From an uncultured Prevotellaceae bacterium (GTDB lineage Bacteria; Bacteroidota; Bacteroidia; Bacteroidales; Bacteroidaceae), in the NCBI GenBank assembly GCA_900318995.1, contig ONMR01000009.1, positions 1 through 64,000 on the forward strand: DNA of 64,000 nt, read 5' to 3'. Below the pieces are notes generated by a model. It made no database searches. It saw only the letters and a list, made by a program, of their open reading frames with translations, and was not told the origin of the DNA. The stretch's first letter is position 1. Every line of letters begins with the position of its first letter. Of the stretch, positions 1 to 6,500 are shown one piece after another. The translations under genes were made by a program, and so were the position numbers.

Positions 1-90
1 ACCAACCACCAGTCAACTTATAGCAGTAATAAGAATAACCAGAGTCAACTTCTATCAGGAATAAGACAATCCGAGTCAACCTTTTTTAGG
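1..90. repeat. Imperfect tandem repeat, about 31-bp unit, at left edge
   Basis: The core AGTCAAC recurs at 11-17, 43-49 and 74-80, so the period is 31-32 bp, and the flanks are related (stretches such as AATAAGA follow the first two cores). No open reading frame crosses it. The CAACTT-TATAGCA wording resembles the tandem repeat upstream of the ATPase at 5337-5402, so it may be the upstream region of a divergent gene left of the window. That link is inference. Confidence 0.5.
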
Positions 91-127
91 GAAACGCAAA
101 TTGCAACGATATTGCAGCGCATATTTG

Positions 128-159
128 TTGTTTTTACAATCTATCTATACTTATATTTG
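128..159 (+). promoter_or_regulatory. Bacteroidetes-type promoter for the gene at 177
   Basis: The -7 box TATATTTG lies at 152-159 and a TTG -33 element at 128-130, separated by 21 bp. The start codon at 177 is only 17 bp past the -7 box, so the leader would be very short. Confidence 0.55.
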
Positions 160-176
160 TCAAAAAACGAAAGTAT

Positions 177-599
177 ATGAAAGCGTCAAAACTCATTTCC
201 CTCATGGTATTGCTGTTTATTCAGGCAGCCGTAACCACCGTGTTTGCTCAGGATAAGCCTAAGGCTGGCGATACAATCTCCGGAATCATTCGTGATAAAT
301 ATGGCCCCGCGATGATGGTAAACGTAACGGAGCGTGATTCATCGGACAGTGTTGTAGCTCATTCCCTCACTGATTTTTGGGGTTATTTCTCTTTCCGTTT
401 GGTAAGCCCTGAGAATAGGATAAGTATAAAATATGTTGGTTATGAAACCGTGGATATTCCTATTGACACGACCTTCTTTGAGATCAAGATGAAGGAATGG
501 GATGAACTGCCTCAAGTAGAAATGAATGCAGATTCAAGTTATAAGTATAAAGGTATACCCATACCTATACGTGAGGCGGCTAAATCAGTATCCCACTAA
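177..599 (+). CDS. Small exported protein with carboxypeptidase-like regulatory fold
   Basis: A 140-residue protein with a clear signal peptide (residues 1-24, ending VFA-Q). Residues about 33-105 (ISGIIRD, then TDFWGYFSF, then KYVGYETVDI) follow the pattern of the carboxypeptidase-D regulatory-like beta-sandwich found at the N-terminus of TonB-dependent receptors. Here the domain stands alone with a short tail containing KGIPIPI. Similar domains occur in the TonB-like fusion at 2229, and GIPIP recurs in the next protein. It is probably periplasmic or surface-associated; no enzymatic role can be assigned. The start follows the promoter at 128-159 closely. Confidence 0.7.
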   Translation: MKASKLISLMVLLFIQAAVTTVFAQDKPKAGDTISGIIRDKYGPAMMVNVTERDSSDSVVAHSLTDFWGYFSFRLVSPENRISIKYVGYETVDIPIDTTFFEIKMKEWDELPQVEMNADSSYKYKGIPIPIREAAKSVSH

Positions 600-684
600 G
601 CAATGATGACAAAAAACTATTTAACACAAGACGCATTTTCTGTATAAATCAGTTTAGATTGCAGACAACATAATTAATAGCATT

Positions 685-2130
685 ATGAGAAAGAAAGTTA
701 TATTGTTTGCATTGACATCTTTACTAATGTCACTCTGCATTATCACTAATGCTCATGAATCTGTCATTACTCATTTAGAAGACGGAAATTCGCATTCTGA
801 TTCCATTTATTTCAATTCCGCTAAATTTGATGGAGATGAATTTAAGACTGCTGAAGATTTAGTCCGAAAAATTCCCGGAGCAGAAATGAAAAATGATGGT
901 AGCATAATGATAAACGGTAAGTCCATTACCAAAATTCTTGTAAATGGTAAACAGTATTTCCCGGAACATGAATACGTGGATTTGGGCTTATCTGTAAAAT
1001 GGGCCACATGTAATGTAGGTGCCGCCAATCCGGAAGAAGTGGGTGGATTGTTCGCCTGGGGTGAGACTGAACCCAAATCAGATTACAGTTACTCAACGTA
1101 TAAGTTCAGTAAAAACGGTAGTAAGGGAAGTTATACCAAGTACAGTGATAATGACAACAAGACTGTATTGGATTTGGAAGATGATGTGGCCCATGTCAAA
1201 TGGGGAGGCAGTTGGCGTATGCCTACATGGGAGGAGATGGATGAATTACGCAAAGAATGTACTTGGACATGGACAGAACTGAACGGGATAGAGGGGTTTC
1301 GTGTAACAAGCAAAAAGGCTGGTTATGAAGACAGCTACATTTTCCTCCCGGTTAACAAGTATAGTGACGCTGCTGCTATTGCAGACGGAATGTACCCTTC
1401 ATACGGTGCATACTGGTCAAGCACACTATGTTATCTTCCAAGTGGGTTTATGTCGGAAGATCGTGACCATGCATGGGGATACAAGCTCTGTAGAGATTAT
1501 CCCTTGGGGAACGGCGGCTACCGCAACGCCGGTGAGTCCGTCCGTCCCGTCTGCCCGCAAGTAGACATCAAGCATATTGTTGACACAGTATATGTACCTG
1601 ATTCCTTGTTATACATAGAGAAGAGTGTCGTGCTTCCTGTTAAACAGGCAGAACAGATAGCTTTATTACGTAAACTCCCATATTTATGGGTATCAGATGA
1701 AGGAGATGTTTATGTATTTGGAAGCAAGATTTCTGGTATAAATTTCAATGGGATAGATGGTATAGAGTTTGTACGCTCGCCGGAATACTCCATCGTGTTT
1801 CTTCCGTTCCCACCAATTGGGCCATTAGATCCTAATATAAAAGCTGTTACTGTAAAAATGGATGGTAAAGGCTCCCGCCCATTAACTCCAGAAGAAATGA
1901 GAGAATATGGCTTGATAGGAATACCCATTCCACTCCCTGAAGGAGAAACCGTCGAGTCCTATCTGCTTAAGCAACCCGGCGTTCATAAGGATGAAGAAGG
2001 TAATATCATATATCCTAACGGCAGGAAACAGACGCCTGAAGACATAAAACAGATAGAACGGTTTACACACATCTCAATTAAAGATTCCCTATTGAAATAT
2101 CAGCAGAAATATCAGCAACAGAATAAATAA
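685..2130 (+). CDS. Exported mosaic protein with plug-like motifs and Fibrobacter-type paralogous domain
   Basis: A 481-residue protein with signal peptide (residues 1-23). Residues about 54-92 (AEDLVRKIPG, DGSIMINGKSI, KILVNGKQYF) closely resemble the plug segment of Bacteroidetes TonB-dependent receptors. Residues about 97-291 (YVDLGLSVKWATCNVG, FAWGE, WRMPTWEE, YWSST, SVRPVCP) match the Fibrobacter-succinogenes-type paralogous domain common in surface proteins of this phylum. Two further degenerate plug-like motifs follow at about 328-358 (LLRKLPYLWV, DEGDVYVFG) and 426-450 (SYLLKQPGV, DEEGNIIYPNG). There is no beta-barrel, so it is not a receptor. It sits between two other exported proteins with TonB-system domains. 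Function unknown; domain shuffling or decay of a larger protein are both possible. Confidence 0.7.
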   Translation: MRKKVILFALTSLLMSLCIITNAHESVITHLEDGNSHSDSIYFNSAKFDGDEFKTAEDLVRKIPGAEMKNDGSIMINGKSITKILVNGKQYFPEHEYVDLGLSVKWATCNVGAANPEEVGGLFAWGETEPKSDYSYSTYKFSKNGSKGSYTKYSDNDNKTVLDLEDDVAHVKWGGSWRMPTWEEMDELRKECTWTWTELNGIEGFRVTSKKAGYEDSYIFLPVNKYSDAAAIADGMYPSYGAYWSSTLCYLPSGFMSEDRDHAWGYKLCRDYPLGNGGYRNAGESVRPVCPQVDIKHIVDTVYVPDSLLYIEKSVVLPVKQAEQIALLRKLPYLWVSDEGDVYVFGSKISGINFNGIDGIEFVRSPEYSIVFLPFPPIGPLDPNIKAVTVKMDGKGSRPLTPEEMREYGLIGIPIPLPEGETVESYLLKQPGVHKDEEGNIIYPNGRKQTPEDIKQIERFTHISIKDSLLKYQQKYQQQNK

Positions 2131-2228
2131 TGACTGCAAAGGCTGGTCCCGTCTGGCACAGATTCTTTGTAATGAGGACGTATTTGGCCTATCCTGCCGT
2201 TATATCAGCAGATAAATAATAATGGCAT

Positions 2229-3167
2229 ATGAATAAGAAAACCTTTGCTATAGTCACAGCGGCACTTGCAGCCGTGTTGGCGGTATCAGCCGTAATAGTT
2301 TTTACGTCCAGAACTCCCCATGGAAACAACGAGTCTTTCATAGATTGTGAAAGCACGGTTTTTACGTCCGATGATATTCAGCCCGAGTTCCCGGGAGGCA
2401 GAAAGGCGTACCTGGAGTATATAAGAAGGAACATGAACTATCCTGCTGATGCCCTTAGAAACGGCGTAGAAGGAGGTGTTCTAGTAAAGTTCATTGTAGA
2501 AAATGACGGTTCAATCAGCAATGCGGAGATATTAAGAAGCATGACAGAGAGTTTTGACACCGAGGCGTTAAGGCTTATCTGCCACATGCCCAACTGGACA
2601 CCAGGAGTATGGAAAGGAAAAACAAGAAGAATGCAGGTTATCAGACTTGTTGACTTCCGAATAGAAGAAAATGTAGGTTTGGATATAGAAGCCGATAAAG
2701 CGGATGTACAAGAGTCATCCGCAACTACCGCGTTTACTCAGGATAAGCTTAAACCTGGTACTATCATCAGCGGCATAGTATCAGATGCTTCAACTGGTGA
2801 ACCAATAGGAAATGCATTAATCGTTGAGACTGTTGAGAATGATACGGCTGCCTACTATTATACCCGTACTGACAGAGACGGACGTTTTTCTTATCCGCTT
2901 TTCGGAACAGGGCACGTGTTGAAGGTGATTGCCAACCGACGTGAGTATAAGAGTGTAAAGATTCCCTTGGATAATAGGACAACTTATGAAATAAAGTTGG
3001 AAAAAGATCCTGACGGTGATGGAGGTGATGGAGTCATGTATTCCATAGGACCATTTGATATACGCGAAGGCTGGGAAAAAAGTCGTTCAGGCTCTAATAT
3101 CAGTGTTGTAAAACCTGGTTCTCTGAGGGATGACGGCGAAGGTATCCTAATTGAAGAGATAGAATGA
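2229..3167 (+). CDS. TonB C-terminal domain fused to carboxypeptidase-like regulatory domain
   Basis: A 312-residue protein with one N-terminal membrane segment (about 7-26). Residues about 52-150 (IQPEFPGG, YPADALRNGVEGGVLVKFIVENDGSI, DTEALRLICHMPNWTPG) are a recognisable TonB C-terminal domain, the part that contacts TonB boxes of outer-membrane receptors. Residues about 178-255 (ISGIVSDASTGEPIGNALI, TDRDGRFSY) form a carboxypeptidase-like regulatory domain. A short acidic tail follows. Canonical TonB has a long Pro-rich linker before its C-terminal domain and nothing after it, so this order is unusual. No ExbB/ExbD genes are nearby. It may be a signalling or sensor variant rather than an energy transducer (inference). 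Confidence 0.75.
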   Translation: MNKKTFAIVTAALAAVLAVSAVIVFTSRTPHGNNESFIDCESTVFTSDDIQPEFPGGRKAYLEYIRRNMNYPADALRNGVEGGVLVKFIVENDGSISNAEILRSMTESFDTEALRLICHMPNWTPGVWKGKTRRMQVIRLVDFRIEENVGLDIEADKADVQESSATTAFTQDKLKPGTIISGIVSDASTGEPIGNALIVETVENDTAAYYYTRTDRDGRFSYPLFGTGHVLKVIANRREYKSVKIPLDNRTTYEIKLEKDPDGDGGDGVMYSIGPFDIREGWEKSRSGSNISVVKPGSLRDDGEGILIEEIE

Positions 3168-3235
3168 CTGTCTTGGAAATGCATATCTCAAATACAAAAA
3201 TGGGTAAACAGAATTAATTGATAGTTCTTTTTTAG

Positions 3236-3243
3236 TAAGTTTG
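3236..3243 (+). promoter_or_regulatory. -7 box for the kinase-like gene at 3263
   Basis: TAAGTTTG matches the Bacteroidetes -7 consensus 19 bp before the start codon. The nearest TTG (3218-3220) is closer than usual, so the -33 element is weak. Confidence 0.4.
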
Positions 3244-3262
3244 TAGTCGAAACAAAGAGATT

Positions 3263-3904
3263 ATGAGTCATGACATTCTTCAACCAATTCCACAAGGAGG
3301 CTACGGAGCGTACGATGAGGAAAATCGCAAAATCCAAGGAATCGCCGATGAACTCAAGAGATTTTGCCGAATACATGAAGAAGAATTTGGAGACAGCCAA
3401 ACAAATGGAGGCAGCCTCGAAATAGAACAACGTATTTCTGAGCAATACGCAAAAACTCACAATCTTTGGATTCCAATTGACTACATATTTGATTTAGGCG
3501 TTCCCGGACCAAGCGGTAACGAGAATGACACATACGTTTCGGAAAACACCATCTTCAAAGTCAACAATCTCTTTAATTGCGGGAGCATAGTCAAACTGCT
3601 GGAAAAGATTCTGCTTCACAATATCATCTTCCCTAACACATCTTATAAGTTCTACGCCTTTACTGGGTACGATGGACGTAGCGTTATGCCTGTTCTTCAA
3701 CAAGACAGGATTAGTGATGCACATCCTGCAACCCAAGAGATGATTGACTCTTACATGATTGCACTGGGATTCAGTAAACAATCTACTACAGGCAAATATA
3801 CAAACGAATCTTACATTGTTTGGGATGTTGTTCCTCGCAATGTCTTGGTTGATGATGATGGTGACCTTTACGTGGTTGATGCCGAGATAAAGCCAATCAA
3901 CTAA
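3263..3904 (+). CDS. Polyvalent-protein-type serine/threonine/tyrosine kinase-like protein
   Basis: A 213-residue protein without a signal peptide. The string of motifs (AKTHNLWIP; FDLGVPGPSGNEN; FKVNNLFNCGSI; LLHNIIFPNTSY; GYDGRSVMPVLQQD; MIALGF) fits the kinase-like domain described from polyvalent proteins of phages and conjugative elements. Near the C-terminus DVVPRNVLVDDDGDLYVVDAEI resembles a kinase catalytic loop (D..xxN) followed by a metal-binding D. A lysine in FKVNN could be the ATP-contacting lysine. Those domains are usually part of giant multidomain proteins, but here the domain is a complete stand-alone gene. Neighbours are a mobile-looking ATPase and gene debris. Biochemical activity is not shown. 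Confidence 0.65.
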   Translation: MSHDILQPIPQGGYGAYDEENRKIQGIADELKRFCRIHEEEFGDSQTNGGSLEIEQRISEQYAKTHNLWIPIDYIFDLGVPGPSGNENDTYVSENTIFKVNNLFNCGSIVKLLEKILLHNIIFPNTSYKFYAFTGYDGRSVMPVLQQDRISDAHPATQEMIDSYMIALGFSKQSTTGKYTNESYIVWDVVPRNVLVDDDGDLYVVDAEIKPIN

Positions 3905-3913
3905 TTGTTGGTG

Positions 3914-3964
3914 ATGAAGCGTATAGTTCTTGCCGCAGCTTTAGTTGTGTGTTGCATGTTTTAG
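3914..3964 (+). pseudogene. Orphan signal-peptide stub
   Basis: Ten bases after the kinase-like gene an ATG opens a 16-codon frame reading MKRIVLAAALVVCCMF then stop. It looks like the first part of a signal peptide or lipoprotein leader with nothing behind it. Its last 24 bases overlap the 3' end of the convergent ATPase gene. The simplest reading is a gene truncated when the ATPase segment arrived, but chance cannot be excluded for so short a frame. Confidence 0.35.
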
Positions 3965-5299
3965 TATTGTGGCTATCTGTCCGGCATAGTAGAAAGGCAC
4001 ATTGATAAGAGTGTATGGGTGATTATCCGGAGCAGGTGTTTCTGCTTCCTGAATAAAGAAATTGCCACTCCATATCCGTACGGCCGTAACGTGTTGTTTA
4101 CTTATGTTTATAAATGAATGCAGGGATCGTAAATGAGAGTTGTTTCCGGCTTTTACCTCAATTGGAATCACATGGGTATCGTGTTGCCAAATATAATCCA
4201 CCTCGGCCTTGGTGCCTTTCTTGTCGCGCACCCAGAAATACTGCTTGTCCCTGTACAGGTCATCCAGCACTACACGCAGTTCCTGCGCTACAATTTGTTC
4301 CGCAGCACGTCCACGCCAAGTGTCTAATAAATCTTCATTTTGCAAATATTCCAGTTGTATGTGGGCAAAGAAATTCATAAGCCCGGAGTCAACTACAATC
4401 AGTTTGGGACTGCGACGCTTGTTAGGCTTGGCTGGAGCTTTTGTCGCAGTAACGGGGTAGTCCAGATCCAACAAGAAAGCCCTTTCCAGAATATTCATGC
4501 CGTCATGAATCTGGGTGGAGTTATAACTGCTATCGCCAAACTTGGCAAACGTTATGGCCGATGCTGCCTCTCCCCAAACGGTGTTGGCTATGTGACTCAG
4601 AATCTTGGCCTGTTCCTGATTTTTTGCATACTTCTCTATATCCTCATTGTAACCCTTAAGCAGCGAATCATATATAGGCGACAATGCTTCAAGGTCACCT
4701 GTATCGGCATATACAGATATTGCCTCAGGCATTCCGCCTATTAAGGCGTAGCGGTTGAATGCGCGCATCAGCTCGTCATGCATCGTTTCTGGGACAGACA
4801 GTGTCTTTATCATTTCAACCCACTGCTGTCCATGAATGGCGTTAACGTATTCGGTAAAAGAGAACGGGCGCAGATTCATGTATTCCACTCGGCCCACGGG
4901 AAATGACACACGCTGTTTTACAAGAGACTGCAGTCTGCTTCCGGCAGCTATTACATACACCCATTTAAGTTTCTCATAGAAATAGCGGAGCATACCCACC
5001 GCCTTTGCCTCTTCCTGGATCTCATCTATGAAAAGCAGAATCTTGGCGTCCTTATCCTGGCGAATATGATTTTTTAGGCACAGATACTGCCATATATCCA
5101 GCACATTTGTGTATTGCCTGAATAACTGGGCGTCATCACTTACCTCCAAATTTAGGCTTATGTAGTAATCAAACTCTTTTGCAAACTCTTCGACAAGGGT
5201 GGTTTTGCCCACCTGACGTGCACCACGCAGAACCAGCGGTTTGCGGTATTTCTTGTCTCTCCAGTTACGGAGCTTAGTCATCAATTCTCTTTTAAACAT
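3941..5299 (-). CDS. AAA-family ATPase with DUF4143 and nuclease-like C-terminus
   Basis: A 452-residue protein of the common Bacteroidetes ATPase family. The P-loop GARQVGKTT is at residues 26-34, Walker B ILLFIDEIQ at 87-95, and a sensor-like AAGSRLQSL at about 118-126. The C-terminal half contains the DUF4143 region, where RGRAAEQIVAQEL (329-341) and AEVDYI...IPIEVKAG (366-385) resemble a PD-(D/E)xK nuclease core. Length and ends look intact. The cellular role of the family is not established; members are often scattered, variable genes. It stands alone and is preceded by tandem repeats that contain its predicted -33 element. Confidence 0.88.
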   Translation of the reverse strand: MFKRELMTKLRNWRDKKYRKPLVLRGARQVGKTTLVEEFAKEFDYYISLNLEVSDDAQLFRQYTNVLDIWQYLCLKNHIRQDKDAKILLFIDEIQEEAKAVGMLRYFYEKLKWVYVIAAGSRLQSLVKQRVSFPVGRVEYMNLRPFSFTEYVNAIHGQQWVEMIKTLSVPETMHDELMRAFNRYALIGGMPEAISVYADTGDLEALSPIYDSLLKGYNEDIEKYAKNQEQAKILSHIANTVWGEAASAITFAKFGDSSYNSTQIHDGMNILERAFLLDLDYPVTATKAPAKPNKRRSPKLIVVDSGLMNFFAHIQLEYLQNEDLLDTWRGRAAEQIVAQELRVVLDDLYRDKQYFWVRDKKGTKAEVDYIWQHDTHVIPIEVKAGNNSHLRSLHSFINISKQHVTAVRIWSGNFFIQEAETPAPDNHPYTLINVPFYYAGQIATILKHATHN

Positions 5300-5322
5300 G
5301 ACAATCGACGTTTTAGATGCTC

Positions 5323-5353
5323 CAAAGATAGATTCTTTCTAAAACATAACCAA
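5323..5353 (-). promoter_or_regulatory. Promoter of the DUF4143 ATPase
   Basis: On the minus strand the -7 box TATCTTTG is at 5323-5330 and TTG at 5351-5353, with 20 bp between them. The -33 element lies inside the tandem repeat at 5337-5402. Confidence 0.6.
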
Positions 5354-5402
5354 CTTTTATAGCATTTTCTTCTAAAATATAACCAACTTTAGTGCCAAAT
5401 TC
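5337..5402. repeat. Two tandem 33-bp repeats upstream of the ATPase
   Basis: Two adjacent units share TTCTAAAAYATAACCAACTT and similar flanks; the second begins 33 bp after the first. They overlap the -33 region of the ATPase promoter, so they could be operators or a site where unit number changes expression. Confidence 0.6.
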
Positions 5403-5719
5403 TTCTATATCATAATCACGCACAAATAGAAATAGTCTTTATTTGTTATTTTACTCCGAAAAACTGACTACAATGACTTTCAAGCATCCTCATGGGATGA
5501 TCTTGACCCCATCGGGACGTGTATATGCATATTCCCCGCCTGTAATAACCATAAGCAGGTCTGGTCTCTCCGCCAAGATGTGCCGAATACACCTTTAGGT
5601 CTCTTGCGCACATACATTCTAGGCATTCTGCCGTATTCTACCAAATATTTTTGCTTTTTCATCGGTAACATTTGTGGTATTTCATAGGTAACATTTGCGG
5701 TAGATATAAAAGGCAACCC
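5403..5719. other. Non-coding stretch with a short direct repeat
   Basis: No supported gene. A 16-bp unit GGTAACATTTGYGGTA occurs at 5664-5679 and 5687-5702. The minus-strand frame over 5480-5716 (78 codons) has no recognisable motif and probably represents gene debris continuing from the pseudogene to its right. Confidence 0.4.
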
Positions 5720-6000
5720 TTAACTCCAACTCTGCCACAATAATATAATAAATTTGTGGCAAAACAAGCATTTTTTTTCAATACCTATTGGGTTGTACTT
5801 TATATTATCAAGACGTATTATTGTACTGTTATCAGCCATAGCCAATATGTAGCCGTTCTCTTCCAGACGGTTTTCATAAACAGACCTCAGGAAATGCTGG
5901 CTTGAATTGTAATAAGCCTGCCTGCTTGTCCATGTACGGCAACAGGGATGCATAATGATGCAAATGCAATTACAGCCAGTACGGCAAGAGTTCTTTTCAT
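5720..6000 (-). pseudogene. Decayed exported protein (signal peptide plus C-terminal fragment)
   Basis: From ATG at 5998-6000 the minus strand encodes a good signal peptide (MKRTLAVLAVIAFASL...VHGQ), then the frame stops after 37 codons. A second frame picks up immediately with YYNSSQHFLRSVYENRLEENGYILA, a segment that resembles the region following a regulatory-like domain in Bacteroidetes exported proteins, and runs on to 5720. The two pieces are joined by a frameshift and the middle of the protein is missing. I read this as a deletion-bearing pseudogene. The parent family is only tentatively identified. Confidence 0.5.
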
Positions 6001-6069
6001 TTTTTCAAAAAAAAGCACATCCGCGAAGTTAAGTAAAAACTCTTAGAAGAATAATATTTCTTTATTTTT

Positions 6070-6088
6070 CAGCGAAAAAAATTTGCTG
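6070..6088. promoter_or_regulatory. Operator-like dyad 1 upstream of the BlaI-type repressor
   Basis: CAGCGAAAAAAATTTGCTG is an imperfect palindrome (arms CAGC-AAA/TTTGCTG). It overlaps the -33 TTTG (6082-6085) of the repressor promoter. The half site CAGCGAAA is repeated in dyad 2, 43 bp away centre to centre, about four helical turns. Binding by the BlaI-family protein is inference from position. Confidence 0.5.
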
Positions 6089-6112
6089 AACGATTTTTTT
6101 TTTTTTTCTTTG
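6082..6112 (+). promoter_or_regulatory. Promoter of the blaI/M56 operon
   Basis: TTTG at 6082-6085 and TTTCTTTG at 6105-6112 (one mismatch to TAnnTTTG) are 19 bp apart. The spacer is a long T tract (6094-6107), a possible slippage site. Confidence 0.5.
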
Positions 6113-6131
6113 CAGCGAAAAAGTTTCGCTA
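6113..6131. promoter_or_regulatory. Operator-like dyad 2 at the predicted transcription start
   Basis: AGCGAAA (6114-6120), spacer AAG, TTTCGCT (6124-6130) is a perfect 7-bp inverted repeat directly after the -7 box, where a bound repressor would block initiation or escape. It shares its half site with dyad 1. Confidence 0.55.
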
Positions 6132-6153
6132 GCAACAATTAAACGATATATTT

Positions 6154-6498
6154 ATGAGAAGGCTAACTAAGAAGGAGAGAGTCATTATGGACTATTATTG
6201 GACCTACGGGCCCATGTTCATTCGCGAGTTGCAGGAGCACTATCCAGACCCCAAACCATCGTTCGGAACTTTGTCCAACCAGGTGCGCACACTCCAGGCC
6301 GACGGCTTCATCAGCCACAACGCCCATGGCACCAACTATCAGTATTATGCAATAGTTGACAGGGAGCAGTACAGCAAGTCCGGTATAAACGGCATAGTCG
6401 ATGAGTTTTTCAGCAGTTCTTACTCCAGCGTGGTGATGTCATTTGTAAAGGATGAGAAACTGTCGGTTGAGGAGCTGGAGCAGATAATAAAGTATTAA
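6154..6498 (+). CDS. BlaI/MecI/CopY-family transcriptional repressor
   Basis: A 114-residue winged-helix protein: LTKKERVIMDYYWTYGPMFIRELQEHYPDPKPSFGTLSNQVRTLQADGF is the usual N-terminal DNA-binding domain, and FVKDEKLSVEELEQIIKY is the C-terminal dimerisation helix. In this family the repressor represses its own operon and is inactivated through the M56 antirepressor encoded next to it. Here the M56 gene starts 2 bp after this stop codon. Two dyads flanking the promoter are candidate binding sites. The regulon is unknown; a beta-lactamase is not present in the window. Confidence 0.9.
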   Translation: MRRLTKKERVIMDYYWTYGPMFIRELQEHYPDPKPSFGTLSNQVRTLQADGFISHNAHGTNYQYYAIVDREQYSKSGINGIVDEFFSSSYSSVVMSFVKDEKLSVEELEQIIKY

Positions 6499-6500
6499 AG

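Noticed and set aside
1..90. Possible CRISPR array at the left edge
   Set aside because: Three imperfect units with a period of 31-32 bp leave no room for spacers, and no cas genes are present.
685..2130. TonB-dependent receptor
   Set aside because: Only plug-like motifs are present; there is no 22-stranded barrel, and length and C-terminus do not fit.
5480..5716. 78-codon minus-strand frame
   Set aside because: No motif, no start signal, and it lies in debris downstream of a pseudogene; not called as a gene.
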